Counted from the stretch's first letter, positions 23,901 to 27,539 are shown. The stretch: 36,315 nt of DNA from an uncultured Methanobrevibacter sp. (GCF_937906425.1 NZ_CALCYR010000174.1:1-36315), one strand, 5' to 3'. Made by a program: numbers and translations. The notes: generated from the letters alone by a model not told the origin.

Positions 23901-26681
23901 GTTTAGGAAATTACAGTTTTTGACATTTTGCTGGTTTGAGTCAAGGTACAATGCACCTCCAACACCTGATTTTGCACTGTTGTTAGTGAAGTTACAGTTG
24001 TCTACGATACCGTTGTCACTGTTAAACCATACTGCACCTGCGGAAACAGTAGCTGTGTTGTTTGTGAAAACAGTGTTTGTGAGATTTGCCTTAGCCGCAT
24101 TGTAAAGGTCAATTGCACCTCCGTTGTTTGCGCTGTTGTTTATATAGTTTTGCTTGTCTATGATTATGCCTTCACCGCCATACCAGTACAGACCTCCTCC
24201 ATACCCGGCTGAGTTGGCTGTGAAGTTCATGTTTGTGAGGTTTATGTTTGAAGCGGTTCCAGATATTGCACCTCCGCTGCCGTATGCAGAATTGTTTGTA
24301 AATAATAAATTATAGAATTTGGAAAAGTCATTAGATGAACCTGAACCGATTGACAATGCTCCACCGTCTCCTGTAGTAGCCTTGTTATCTGTAAAGTTTA
24401 TATTGTAAACATTTAAATCATTACCTGAAACATATAATGCACCTGCACTGCCACCAGTGTTATTGTAGAATCTTAAATCATAAATTTTTCCCTCAACAAG
24501 CCATGGCACGTAAGCTGCACCGCCTGATAATGCTGCGCTGTTGTTTGTAAAGTTACAGTTTGTAATAAGCCAATTCTTATAAAGGTTGTTTAAGTTCTCG
24601 TAGTTGTTACTAAAGAGACTTGTTGCAATAGCTCCACCAGACCTTCCAGCAGAGTTATTGTAGAATTTGATGTTTTGGAAACTTAGATTAGCATCTCCGG
24701 CAGCATGATAGAAGTAGAATGCACCACCATACCTTGCAGCATAGTTGTCTGTAAAGTTACAGTCCCTAATGTCTATGTCATAACAGTAGTCCAAGAGAAT
24801 AGCACCATTTGCGGAAGCATTGTTTCCTTCAAACTTACAGTATCTGAATATTATGCCGTTTCCTCTGTTAATACCGACTGCACTTCCACCATATGAATCT
24901 GAAAGTGTGGAATTGTTTTTTGTAAAATTACAGTATAATATTTGAACATCAGTGTAGGAATTAGCCAGTTGTGCTGAATATAAATGGATTGCTCCACCTG
25001 AACCTGCATAGTTGCTGTCGAAATTATTGTTTGTTATTCTGATGGTTTCTCCATTCCTTGCAAAATAAATGGATCCTCCTTCATTATCCGCATTATTTCC
25101 AGTGAAGTTGGAATTAGTTACAGTGATTGTTTTAGCATTTTGACCAAAGGATAATGCTCCACCGGTTGATCCTGAGTTATCAGTAAATTTACAGGAGTTG
25201 ATTTGAATATTTTCAGGCTCATTGATTGCATAAACAGCACCACCGCTGGTAATAGCTTCATTTGATGTGAAGTTACAATTTGTAATTACCTCATTGGCGA
25301 CTCCATAACCTAAAAAGATACCTGCACCATTATTAGCTTGATTATCTTCAAATATATTATTGGTGAATGAAGTTCCATTTGCATTCCAGTAGATGGCTCC
25401 TCCATTGGAAACACCAGTATTGTTGATGAATTTGGAATTAGTAATCCTTGAAGAATCACTTGCACTATATGGTGCATATAATGCGCCTCCAAAGTATGCG
25501 GAATTGCTGTCAAATACACAATTGTCTACAACAGCCCTAGCTACAGTGTTAAATCTTATAGCTCCGCCTCTACCTTCATCATCTTCATCAGAACTTTCTG
25601 CCTTGTTGCCTGTGAAATTGGAATTTTGGATGTTTACCGGATTGTCAGTCTTATAAATCATGATTGCACCTACAACTTGTCCGGTATTATTATCAAAATT
25701 ACAGGAATTTATTGAAATTGTGCCGAAACTTATGTAAAGAGCAGCCCTATTTGAAGCAACATTTCCAGTGAAATTACTGCCTGTAATTGTACAAGTTTGA
25801 CCGTAGTTGGTATTAGAACCATATATTGCAGAACCATATGTACCAATATTTCCATCAAATCTACAGTTGCTTATGGACAAACCTACATATCTTTGTACAT
25901 ATATTGCTCCACCATAACTACTTGCAGTATTATTTGTGAAAGTACAATTGGAAAAAGTCCATGTTCTGTAAGTGTTACTAGAAGTACCATAAGCGCATAC
26001 AGCCGCACCATTTCCAGAACATAAATTGTTTATAAACTGACAGTTGTTGAATGTCAGGGTACATCTGCTATCTGCATAAACAGCTCCGCCATCATTTTGA
26101 CCAGTTCCAGCATTCCTAAAGATTATATTATTAAATGTAATAGTCCTTTGTCCAGTAATATAAAATATCTGTCCACGAGCATTAGCATCAAGAATATGAT
26201 TATTACCATTTATAGTAAGATCTTTATTAATTGTAATCCTACTATAGTCTGCAGTGTTAGTGCCTACAGTGTAATCTTGTGTTAAAGATTTGGTATTTCC
26301 ATTTTGGTTAATAAGTGTCTGCAAATTAGCAAGAGTATCACTTAACTTATTAGCCCCTAAATTGCTTTCAGATTTTGAACTCGCCTTTACAATCTCCTGT
26401 TCAGAATAACCCTTGTCCTCATTGAGCTCTCCTGAATCATTCTCTCCTATTAAATTACTTGAATCATCGATGGAGACATCCAGATCTTCATCTTGATTCT
26501 CTTCAACAGTCCTAGTATCCGCAATATCATTTGATACAGTATCCTTAACAATATTCGTGTCACTATTATTGTAATCTGAAATTATTGTATCGGATGACTG
26601 ATCATCTATAGCTGATACAGCCCCTATTATTAAAAAGAATAATAGAATTAAAATGATTAAAAAATTCTTTTTGAATTTCAT
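1..26681 (-). CDS. Giant secreted adhesin-like protein (beta-helix plus Ig-like repeats), 3' end outside window
   Basis: A single open frame of at least 8,893 codons, running off the left edge without a stop. I checked the frame at about ten points between 3.3 and 26.7 kb and found no shift. From the N-terminus: signal peptide (residues 1-24), acidic Ser/Asp/Glu-rich linker (25 to ~115), beta-helix 1 (~125-995), beta-sandwich insert (~998-1117), beta-helix 2 (~1138-3664), about 24 single Ig-like domains (~3675-5911), then 279-residue triple-Ig modules to the edge. The rungs carry the NNTAxxxGGAIYW signature of polymorphic outer-membrane-like beta-helices, and the Ig domains carry YSGDxNYN. 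This is the build of Methanobrevibacter adhesin-like proteins, which are thought to sit on the cell surface and bind partner cells or host material. The cell-wall anchor, normally C-terminal, is not visible. I chose the second of two adjacent ATGs because GGGG lies 5 nt upstream; the first, at 26684, would leave only 2 nt. The ligand cannot be told from sequence. Confidence 0.9.
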   Translation of the reverse strand, partial: MKFKKNFLIILILLFFLIIGAVSAIDDQSSDTIISDYNNSDTNIVKDTVSNDIADTRTVEENQDEDLDVSIDDSSNLIGENDSGELNEDKGYSEQEIVKASSKSESNLGANKLSDTLANLQTLINQNGNTKSLTQDYTVGTNTADYSRITINKDLTINGNNHILDANARGQIFYITGQRTITFNNIIFRNAGTGQNDGGAVYADSRCTLTFNNCQFINNLCSGNGAAVCAYGTSSNTYRTWTFSNCTFTNNTASSYGGAIYVQRYVGLSISNCRFDGNIGTYGSAIYGSNTNYGQTCTITGSNFTGNVASNRAALYISFGTISINSCNFDNNTGQVVGAIMIYKTDNPVNIQNSNFTGNKAESSDEDDEGRGGAIRFNTVARAVVDNCVFDSNSAYFGGALYAPYSASDSSRITNSKFINNTGVSNGGAIYWNANGTSFTNNIFEDNQANNGAGIFLGYGVANEVITNCNFTSNEAITSGGAVYAINEPENIQINSCKFTDNSGSTGGALSFGQNAKTITVTNSNFTGNNADNEGGSIYFARNGETIRITNNNFDSNYAGSGGAIHLYSAQLANSYTDVQILYCNFTKNNSTLSDSYGGSAVGINRGNGIIFRYCKFEGNNASANGAILLDYCYDIDIRDCNFTDNYAARYGGAFYFYHAAGDANLSFQNIKFYNNSAGRSGGAIATSLFSNNYENLNNLYKNWLITNCNFTNNSAALSGGAAYVPWLVEGKIYDLRFYNNTGGSAGALYVSGNDLNVYNINFTDNKATTGDGGALSIGSGSSNDFSKFYNLLFTNNSAYGSGGAISGTASNINLTNMNFTANSAGYGGGLYWYGGEGIIIDKQNYINNSANNGGAIDLYNAAKANLTNTVFTNNTATVSAGAVWFNSDNGIVDNCNFTNNSAKSGVGGALYLDSNQQNVKNCNFLNNSAGTNGGAIYDSGRGADNSNTITNCTLENNTAQNGGGAYLNDGRVTQIANSTFKENIASYNGGGAYVLIDTTTAYVDYDLFKGDGIERNSTEKVTGKLGDREFIVESYFLDNDDYDIDWELAIKGFTGTITVYAPSDATKSRNGKVTYKYNFTDEYRTYTYPTDSVPTGDNDFVDGVISFILASEREGNFTVIFGFSEDRYLYKQFNTTFEVFDPRGNFTVLQGLIDAAISRGRTELNLTRSYTYTYDSTQDDYYNDDGQMYINATLIINGNGFTLDALHFSRIFNITADNVVLRNITFVNGVTNYTHRSDGFNEDNLGGAIYCEGANLIIEDCVFENHTSYGSAGAIYGEEDYLTISNTIFKNNRALGQVSNLIDGDKSGGDGGAIGWIGDYATITNCNFTNNTAVRNATFDNSGRGGAIILLNSSNTQICTSNFINNTAEGDAGAIYWYGDANNGTIQNSWFENNTAGRSGGAIHWAGENGTVYNSTFINNTAKNLVQYVVYVEETGGDGGAILWRGTRGNITNCTFISNEAVHNSTCASNNTGGRGGAVFLREAFYCVLEDDIFIDNTAGNLGGAVEFYTGARYGIVNNATFINNTAGSSGGAMYWLGMHGTVSNSVFENNTASGKVHTNTFEANNITGGNGGAIAWHGDNATITKCNFTFNTAVYNANSGFDDKGGRGGAVFIRNSSNSSFLSSNFINNTAGAGGGAIYWYDGADFGVVSDSKFINNSANRSGGAIHWAGADGVISNTVFINNSALNRVQYQVYDEVSGGDGGAVLWRDTGGNITNCTFISNTAVYNENALDPSTGGRGGAVFLRMAENCTLTDNKFYNNTAGNLGGAIEFYEGAKNVVLDRSEFINNTANCSGGAIYWLGTNGTVSNSNFLNNTAVGSLRILMFETEDGNISGGNGGAIAWHGNDATITNCNFTLNTAIADYSESVMNRFNDTGGRGGAVFIRNSSDSEFIGSNFINNTAGADGGAIYWFDGANNGALNNSYFENNTANRSGGAIHWAGADGVISNSTFRYNKALNIVQYQVYEELTGGDGGALLWRDTGGSITNCTFEFNEAIYNSTCASNNTGGRGGAIFLRQAIDCTLSDNVFINNTAGNLGGAIEFYEGAKDGFLNNSVFINNTANCSGGAIYWLGTNGTVANSQFINNTAVGAVRILMFTSEEGNISGGNGGAIAWHGNVANITNCNFINNTAISDYSGNQFNDTGGRGGAVFIRNSSNSHFIGSNFTDNFAGADGGAIYWFAGADNGTIGDSNFLNNTANRSGGAIHWAGENGTVYNSTFSYNKALNLIQYSVYNEYTGGDGGAILWRGTAGNITNCTFTFNEAVFNDTLGYGNNSTGGRGGAVFLREAKNCVLADDVFINNSAGNLGGAVEFFDGAENGTIDNSLFINNTAKRSAGAVYWVGHNGTIHLSNFTNNTATGEVRIDQFEEKIGGDGGAIVWHGDTANLTDSIFINNKAIYNATLKSGGRGGALFLRNSTNASFNNLTFMDNIAGSDGGAIYWYEGAGDGLVNNSYFENNNATRSGGAIYWTGHNGTISHTDFINNTALGEVEIGSIGFGGDGGAVIWTGSEGTIEFCTFNDNDAVHRGGAIYLQKLSDESACENTSVINSSFIFNTAGTNGGAIDWYEGAHNGLVANSSFIDNYANRSGGAIYWNGENGTIANSEFINNDAFGLVNETDRDKGGDGGAVIWTGSYGLIENSTFSLNDAVRRGGAIYLQKANDATECLNTTVNNCTFTNNTAGTNGGAIDWFEGAHYGVLANSTFENNTANRSGGAVYWNGLNGTISNTTFTNNDAHGLVNGTIVDGGDGGAVIWTGSYGIIEYSTFSFNDAARRGGAIYLQKATNEEVCNDTAVNNCTFINNTAGTNGGAIDWYEGAVNGSVSNSVFENNTANRSGGAIYWNGEYGSIINSTFNNNDAHGLVNGTIEDGGDGGAVIWTGSYGLVENSTFSFNDAVRRGGAIYVQKATEDGECLNTTVNNCNFTNNTAGTNGGAIDWYEGAHNGLVANSTFINNTAKDGNGGGIFWNGLNGTIESSTFINNSALGVLDNGESQARGGAAFVEGNYTTVKDSSFDSNYAGNNASAICFEGSYYGKVLSSNFTNNIAGFNAGAICFAQGSMYGEIHDSNFINNTASGNAGAVGFQGSNGNITNTSFINNTALGTRGEGAGRGGATVVLGNNTTYFNCTFDNNVAKRAGGAVFFNGENDSLINCSFTNNKAMDLGIETRQGGYAGAILLTGNGARIENDTFENNSALYSGGAIAVNDTGTAIINSNFTNNTAAELGGAIYWNASVGELNNSRFDYNHAKSGGAIYVGERADNAIINGIVFDHNSASENGGAIFAEGIDDVEILNSNFTYNSADHGGAIYVSDGDDFKVDLSIFENNTARDDGALHWVGKNGTISNSNFTNNSATEDGGAIGLAGESSLIYNVTFTDNSAGVNGGAIVWLGTENDTITNTTFKTNTASNGGAIHWRDGAKGIIANSTFESNIALEYGGAIMIENNTNGSIVNSSFTSNTVGAYVQGNSYGDGGAIYLDNSNGLNITDSNFTKNSAIVSGGSIAANNANNTIMDNINISDSLSDRYGGSITWTNSSNITINNTNISNSSANLLAGAILLNESSANVDNIIIDRSNVNYGRAGAIYANGNITITNAELKNLSSLNDNATAILFDGGNSSLVDSNLSAKNPIVISPDTSVYLTRNNATETETGDYTVYNEGSLWLDKNTFDNVIINLGSIETQTYTVVLDNSSVTVMQGESVVLNASIKDDNNNTIVVPNSFKFDVINGGHTYVDSTYVGKMNYGTLLETNQGLYVVSATEGGLKKNEVKTGLLYVTAETTLNINVEKTNEGQQVDITATLSPNEPFVFAGNVTFTVNGTTYDPVQIQNNTATLTLHDLPAYTYEVSAVFEGDEHHTAANNRTTFIVNLREVDLSISVEDIVYGQTATAIASVPGANGTVTFILNGRREKTLNSSSQAEDEISELSPGTYDITAIYNGNEYFKSTFNETSFTVEKANTTISAIANPESAEYMADQVINVQLNSSATGRVKVVVNGFEPYYADVGANGLAVVNVTSLPIGEYSEINVTYSGDNNFNANETTVAFEVTMKVTPISSFDLNVTTEDIIYGADENIAVSIAGVQGAPAPTGTIKVLVDGEEIGNHSMSNLIFIKVKPSADPEHNVTVIYSGDDIYITKTVTATFKVDLADVSSMVVSAQNIIYRNPETISLFVADDAIGTVTIKLNDVPYGEPIALSGGRASLTIPNGDSNYLQAGEYNVSVTYNGDSNYNPKEYNTSFNVSKAVSDIAVNTTNFNYKEELKFTLNLSAVNASGSVLVQIINANNGSVVKTDTVDMATGTKELSYNDVIDAGTYRVNVEYFNDLNYNNSSNSAYFIIHKIDTSISESSSNIEYGNNEIITINSFDDTVSGTVSLVVNGTYYDPVTITDNKAVFTIVKPNAGEYNFSAIYNGDNNYNSKTINGSFNVSKINSGWTASYDAEIYYGNNLIITINDVESDLTGNFKLYLDEQLLGNRTIGLDELSFTIIKPSADDKHNISIVYSGDINYVIKQIDGSFKVLPAQPEGMAVSASDITFCDDETIEVYVADDATGSIELYLDTVLKDTQTLENGRAIFVLSDLNAKDNYLVQANFISSGNYSNKNVSSSFNVSKAVSNVEVYGRDIRISQDETISVVLTDPKVHGNVNITIRNSSNEIVNSTVIADFTQTDIHGVSSIFENLPLGLYNVTVEYYGDPNYENSTDEYEFVVSFMSVEPIDINFTDTEYVSVITPHDATGNVTITLSTAADTYTFTKNLSEASVDGDIRNLTFDLSYTNVTLPAGRYFVFANYTGDEHFEQTEVKNPFIVDKAVSNIVIEVNDIQYGDDELINVTVYGKNGILIDSGFVTLFIEGTKINQTIPVSNGVARFNASGLVYKDTKYVVNATFNGNNDYNASSELAYFMVNKADIADMTVSPTNISFGTNEIITVTVGDKNASGNVYLVINDSETTVYTSSKVALVNGIAEFTIEGLAIKNYTVVAHYVDDDNYNDKELSADFEVYKIAPTIIISPINITYGAEEVIDITIPNSDVSGNITIKIGEVTKSVNMTGGHGQIVFEGLNVANYYVTASYSGDPNYDDMNNLPVEFVVSQANPAGINIVPSNLTYGNNEIIRVTVLPVEGGVNPTGNVTINVDIGTEIITQTKDLTDGAVSFDLGILNASNYRVFASYNGDVRYRSIAANEPFHINKTVPAMAIELENITYGANEYINVTVSGVDVAGAEKPSMFVSIKVNGTVYEMSKEIGADGVASFTIEGLGAGEYEVNASYSGDTNYNASSISGTFKVSPTDLTLRIDLNDTYYHDEQNLVVYVEGVDSGTVSIVFGDYTKSAAIESGKASFVIQGGDRPYLEVANGYRINITCTPNDPNYGVVETTRTFNVYKSASSIAVSAETIEYLAMENITISLNNYNASGKLNITIRNASSDEIIRSEVIDPFNETSEYIYQVSGLDVGNYTVSLNYTDDHNYLDSNASAEFEVTLINVQLSEVSPDIVYGNDEKINVSISGGATGKVTVTVDGVDLDPVTITEAIAGDRELIFTVSKPGVDSRHNITVTYSGDNNYNTKTITGEFAVSKNDTFEMSEVSPNIDYSENETITITLPNDATGTVYLVVNGSYYTPIGIDENHQAVFNITAPLAGNYEFTAFYSGDGNYTNKSVSGEFAVARNEVTLTQSSAATIVYGADETITVSIDGIEGVLDPTGTIKVLVDEVEIGNHSVSDLVFVMVKPVVDVQHNITVIYSGDNNYNAKTITGAFAVTKAEVVMSEVSPDIVYGADEEITVTIAGDATGTIIVKVNGTQVGETITIATLSEEDKTFTVSKSKPEGGEYTVELVYSGDTNYETKTITGGFVVSPVDPAISEDSPDIVYGADETIAITVPEGASGTLTVTVNNSTGIVDTKVLIIGTDGLEVKLVKPNAGSYTIEIVYSGCANYTTKTITGEFVVSPAAVVIAVENVTINYGDAARVNITVKDTTGQVINGSANITVNGTSKPVTVTNGVAYEDFTALLAGNYVSEVVFTNPNYNTTLAYGTVRVDRATNASLVVIGGDYPYGTIAQVNVSVHGNDDLALSGVVIVTVNNVDYAVILNASGQGTVNITGLASGIYEINATYIGDENYANLVNDTEKLNITKSKIAFVSVDAEDVVYGEDLIATVKLVDDEGKLLNGTVSISIDDGVSWISIEVENGVKDYNFGVRDADDYVINVSFADTYYEPSKVVNSTEVTVSPADVVIAVENITIKYGGVATVNITVKNTTGQLISGSANITVNGENKPVSVIGGIAEANFTGLEVGKYISDIVFEGPNYITTSASGTVTVIRATNATLEVIGGDYEYGTTATISVKVKGNSNEDLTGVVIVKLNGTDYAIVLNSSGEGKLDVAGLASGIYDINATYIGDSNYENVVNNSEKLNITSSKKAYLSITASDVDYGNNVTATIVLVDGEGNNLTGTLNISVEGIGSWENVAIGNGKLEIDLGKWAVGNYTINVVVNEEYDNAPVNDSCDVSVKAVAPVIAVENISIAYGTNARVNITVTGVDGAPLNGTAIITVNGQSETVTVTDGVAEKDFGVLPVGKYVSEVEFTNANYTAASAAGYVNVTKALDAVLEVSGGDYEYGTLANVNVTVKGNDGTMLNGTVVIIVNGTKYAVSVANGIGEVNISGLASNIYDISAEYLGDDNYKAVVNNSEKLNITRSKTAIIDVSAENVIYGDPLIAHIKLLDGEGYNLTGTVQIRIDGGEWIDVTVTEGVGTYDFGSLAVGNYTIDVKFEDSYYDPALVNDTTNASVSLMGDNQLNITVENVDISYGEIAIVNITVIGIDNERLNGKANITVNGTTRDVNVVNGTGQALFENLNAGSYVSNVVFANDNYAPGFASGSVIVRKAQNASLYVSGGSYPYNTSARINVTVTGNDGEFLNGTVLVSVDETTYAITLSNGTGELYIKGLASSTYDISAEYLGDENYKAVENNTEKLHITSSKDAFISVSALDLVYGNNVTATIILVDGEGYNITGFVNITVEGIGSWENVAIDNGKLEIDLGKWAVGNYTINVSFSNDAYDPATVVNGTEVHVYADEVIIKVEDVSIGYGDVAIVKVNVTDINGVGLNGTVSIKVNGTTKNANVLEGVAQADFADLLAGTYVSYVEFSNVNYTSTNGTGSVVVARAVNASLEVIGGEYEYGTVAIVNLTVRGNDGLALSGVVVVNVNDVDYAVVLDENGKGSVEITGLASNRYNIAARYIGDDNYAPVENNTENLIITRSKLAILNVSSQDVIYGKNVIANISLVDGEGYNLSGTVQIRINGGDWIDVSVTDGAGSYNFGKLDAAVYSIDVEFVNASFVPDNVTANTSVTVAKVDSSIDIIVEDVRIYYGENATVNITVTGLEGAPLNGTATITVDGKTIEVDVVDGIGQANFTGLAAGAYTSDVLFINENYDAGFESGTVTVDRAEPTLIVNGGTYVYGYTATVSVEVKGNSNEALTGVVILNVSGISYAIVLDENGEGSVDIDGLASDVYNISARYVGNENYTAIENNTEKLIITSSKVAFIDVTAQDVIYGNNITAVITLVDNETYGLTGTVQIRIDGGDWIDVSVAEGVGTYNFTDLAVDTYRIDVMFNSTAYDPSIVEDSVNVSVKAASAIITVEDVGIKYGDVAIVKVSVKDENGIGLNGTVSIKVNGTTKNVDVIDGFAQAEFEDLLAGTYISFAEFTNANYTAVSGTAAVSVAKANATLEVSGGSYVYGLPAIVNVSVSGNSGEALDGVVVVNVNGMDYAIVLNEGKGNISISGLASDVYEISAKYYGDDNYLAVENNSEKLIVTSSKLAIIDLVSEDVVYGNDVLANISLVDSEGYNITGTVQIRINGGEWIDVSVTDGVGSYNFGKLDVGTYTIDVMFNNTDYDPSIVEDNVTVEVSKASDSKVDIAVENVTIDYGDVAVVNITVTGLEGALLNGTATITVNGHSETVTVTEGIAQAEFAGLEAGNYVSSVEFISNNYETAVASGTVSVAKANATLELTGGEYIYNNPATVFVRVVANGGTLLNGTVVVVVNGTRYAVSVVDGIGDLNITGLASGTYGIEAKFLGDDNYNSALNDSEELIIVKSNKAIIDLSASDIVYGNDLIANISLVDSEGYNITGTVQIRINGGEWIDVSVADGVGTYNFGILDVGTYTIDVMFNSTDYDPSIVEDNVTVEVSKASDSKVDIAVENVTIDYGEVAVVNITVSGLEGALLNGNATINVNGTVKNVTVINGSGQAEFENLSAGDYVSYVEFVSDNYLVANALGSIAVEKASDAVLEVTGGEYVYNTPATITVKVIGNSDEPVYGVVLVRVDGIAYAVELDENGEGSIVINGLASDVYEISAKYMGNDNYLAVENNSEKLIVTSSKLAIIDLVSEDVVYGNDVLANISLVDSEGYNITGTVQIRINGGEWIDVSVTDGVGSYNFGKLDVGTYTIDVMFNNTDYDPSIVEDNVTVEVSKASDSKVDIAVENVTIDYGDVAVVNITVTGLEGALLNGTATITVNGHSETVTVTEGIAQAEFAGLEAGNYVSSVEFISNNYETAVASGTVSVAKANATLELTGGEYIYNNPATVFVRVVANGGTLLNGTVVVVVNGTRYAVSVVDGIGDLNITGLASGTYGIEAKFLGDDNYNSALNDSEELIIVKSNKAIIDLSASDIVYGNDLIANISLVDSEGYNITGTVQIRINGGEWIDVSVADGVGTYNFGILDVGTYTIDVMFNSTDYDPSIVEDNVTVEVSKASDSKVDIAVENVTIDYGEVAVVNITVSGLEGALLNGNATINVNGTVKNVTVINGSGQAEFENLSAGDYVSYVEFVSDNYLVANALGSIAVEKASDAVLEVTGGEYVYNTPATITVKVIGNSDEPVYGVVLVRVDGIAYAVELDENGEGSIVINGLASDVYEISAKYMGNDNYLAVENNSEKLIVTS
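8950..15660 (-). repeat. About 24 consecutive Ig-like domains of ~93 residues
   Basis: Each unit opens with I-x-Y-G-x-x-E-x-I-x-V, continues through G-x-V-x-V-x-V-x-G, and ends with YSGDxNYNxKTIxGxFxVS. This is the pattern of bacterial Ig-like repeat domains (Big_3_5 type) common in methanogen adhesins. The units differ clearly from one another at DNA level. They probably form a flexible or extended stalk between the beta-helix head and the C-terminal modules. Confidence 0.8.
17880..19400 (-). repeat. Four tandem ~369-bp (123-aa) beta-helix modules
   Basis: The plus-strand anchor ACAGCACCACC, which encodes the GGAV core, recurs at 18064, 18433, 18802 and 19174, giving spacings of 369, 369 and 372 bp (123, 123 and 124 codons). 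Each module has a GGDGGAVIWTGS rung, an RRGGAIYLQK rung, an NNTAGTNGGAIDW rung and a GGAIYWNG rung. All spacings are multiples of three, so the frame is kept. Confidence 0.8.
19500..22800 (-). repeat. About four tandem ~807-bp (269-aa) beta-helix modules
   Basis: The anchor AGAACTC, from the EFYEGA part of the rung, recurs at 19745, 20552, 21362 and 22154, giving spacings of 807, 810 and 792 bp. Each module holds the same order of about ten rungs: GGDGGA rung, NITNCTF rung, GGRGGAVFLR rung, NLGGAIEFYEGA rung and so on. Copies are similar but not identical, so this block is older than the 1,680-bp duplication at the left edge. Confidence 0.8.
23280..23690 (-). other. Beta-sandwich insert between the two beta-helices
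   Basis: Residues ~998-1134 lack the GGA rungs. They read as a strand-rich, charged and aromatic segment (for example KLGDREFIVESYF, ITVYAPSDAT, VIFGFSEDRYLYKQF) and look like one or two Ig-like domains. The next beta-helix then restarts with its own cap (GNFTVLQGLIDAAISRG), so this insert links two complete helices. Confidence 0.6.
23700..26320 (-). other. First parallel beta-helix domain of the adhesin
   Basis: About 870 residues of degenerate rungs of roughly 22-25 residues, typically I-x-N-C/S-x-F-x-x-N-x-A-x-x-x-G-G-A-I/L-Y. Most rungs carry an Asn-x-Ser/Thr glycosylation sequon, and many carry Cys at the turn (NCNF, NCTF). The domain opens with a LANLQTLINQN-type cap and a TLTINGNNH strand, then a rung with ITFNNI. 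The rungs here differ from one another more than those in the second helix, and I see no long-period DNA duplication. Confidence 0.85.
26610..26681 (-). other. Signal peptide of the giant adhesin
   Basis: Residues 1-24 begin MKFKKNF, a basic N-region, followed by an uninterrupted Ile/Leu/Phe core and a GAVSA-like end before the acidic IDDQ stretch. Cleavage after the Ala at residue 24 is the likely site. This implies Sec export to the outside of the cell and agrees with an adhesin. Confidence 0.85.
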
Positions 26682-26685
26682 CATA

Positions 26686-26690
26686 TCCCC
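26686..26690 (-). promoter_or_regulatory. Ribosome binding site of the giant adhesin
   Basis: The minus strand reads AAAGGGGATATGATG. GGGG lies 5 nt before the second ATG (26681) and 2 nt before the first (26684), which favours the second as the start. The match to the archaeal anti-Shine-Dalgarno is only partial. Confidence 0.5.
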
Positions 26691-26691
26691 T

Positions 26692-26812
26692 TTATCATAT
26701 TTTTTTAAAAATACTTATCAGATTTTTTTTAAAAAGTTTATCAAATTTTTTTTAAAAAATACTTATCAGATTTTTTAAAAATATTTATCAAATTTTTTTT
26801 AAATATTTATCA
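26692..26812 (-). repeat. Six TTATCA boxes at 22-25-bp spacing just upstream of the adhesin
   Basis: TTATCA (TGATAA on the coding strand) occurs at 26692, 26715, 26738, 26763, 26785 and 26807, embedded in A/T runs. The array ends about 10 bp before the adhesin start codon. It would lie in the 5' leader or promoter-proximal region. It could be a binding array, a leader RNA element or simple AT-rich slippage repeats. Confidence 0.7.
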
Positions 26813-27061
26813 CTTTTATTTAAATAATCCACTTTTTTATTCTTAATGTGAGACAATAAAATAGGAAATATCAACTTAAAAAAATTAAATGTCATTATTT
26901 AGCTGAAATTTTCAAAACATTATAATACTTTATAATATATCGCTCGATAATAACTCAATAATCTTTTATTTCTAAAAAGCTTAATTCACATTAAAATTGA
27001 AAATTCAGCTAAAAAAGATTATGCCTATGAAACCCCTTTCAATATTGAACCAACATTAAAC

Positions 27062-27139
27062 CTTAAAACTGTCTAGAAAAAAATCTTTTTTTTCAAACAA
27101 AAGCTTAAAACTGTCTAAAAAAATCTTCTTTTCAAACAA
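27062..27139. repeat. Two tandem copies of a ~38-42-bp AT-rich unit
   Basis: CTTAAAACTGTCTA followed by an A-run, ATCTT, a T-rich run and CAAACAA occurs at 27062-27100 and again at 27104-27139. A shorter echo, ATCTTTTCAAACAATT, follows near 27,184. No coding role is visible. Confidence 0.65.
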
Positions 27140-27539
27140 TTTCCTCAATTACACATTTCAACACATATTTCATAAAGAATAAAATCTTTTCAAACAATTA
27201 TTAAAAATGTAACTTAATATTATGAACTATCTAAAAAATTTTTTTTCAATTTATTTTTGTCGACTTAATATAAAAATTTCTTAAATGTATAATAGATACC
27301 AGAAATTAAAAAAAATTAATTTCCAACATTTTATCTAACTATCAAAGTTAGAACCTTATGTCACCAATGCGCTTAAGTTTCTCTTAAAAGTTAAATCTTT
27401 ACAAATAACAAAGACTTTAAAAAGACTCCATAACTGTAAAAGATTAAATTAATACAAAGTTAAATCTTTACAATTATAAAAGTCAGCTAAAGAAATTAGA
27501 TCTTTACTATGAAGGCCCAGTCATAACTTTATTAAAAAC

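Noticed and set aside
3744..26285. Dozens of plus-strand frames of 60-180 codons, and short minus-strand frames in other phases, across the adhesin
   Set aside because: They are shadows of the giant minus-strand gene. They follow its repeat period, lack ribosome binding sites and have odd Cys/Tyr/Asn-rich or Pro/Ala-rich composition.
26682..26684. First of two ATGs as the adhesin start
   Set aside because: Only 2 nt separate it from the GGGG site; the second ATG has the better spacing. The difference is one residue and does not affect the annotation.
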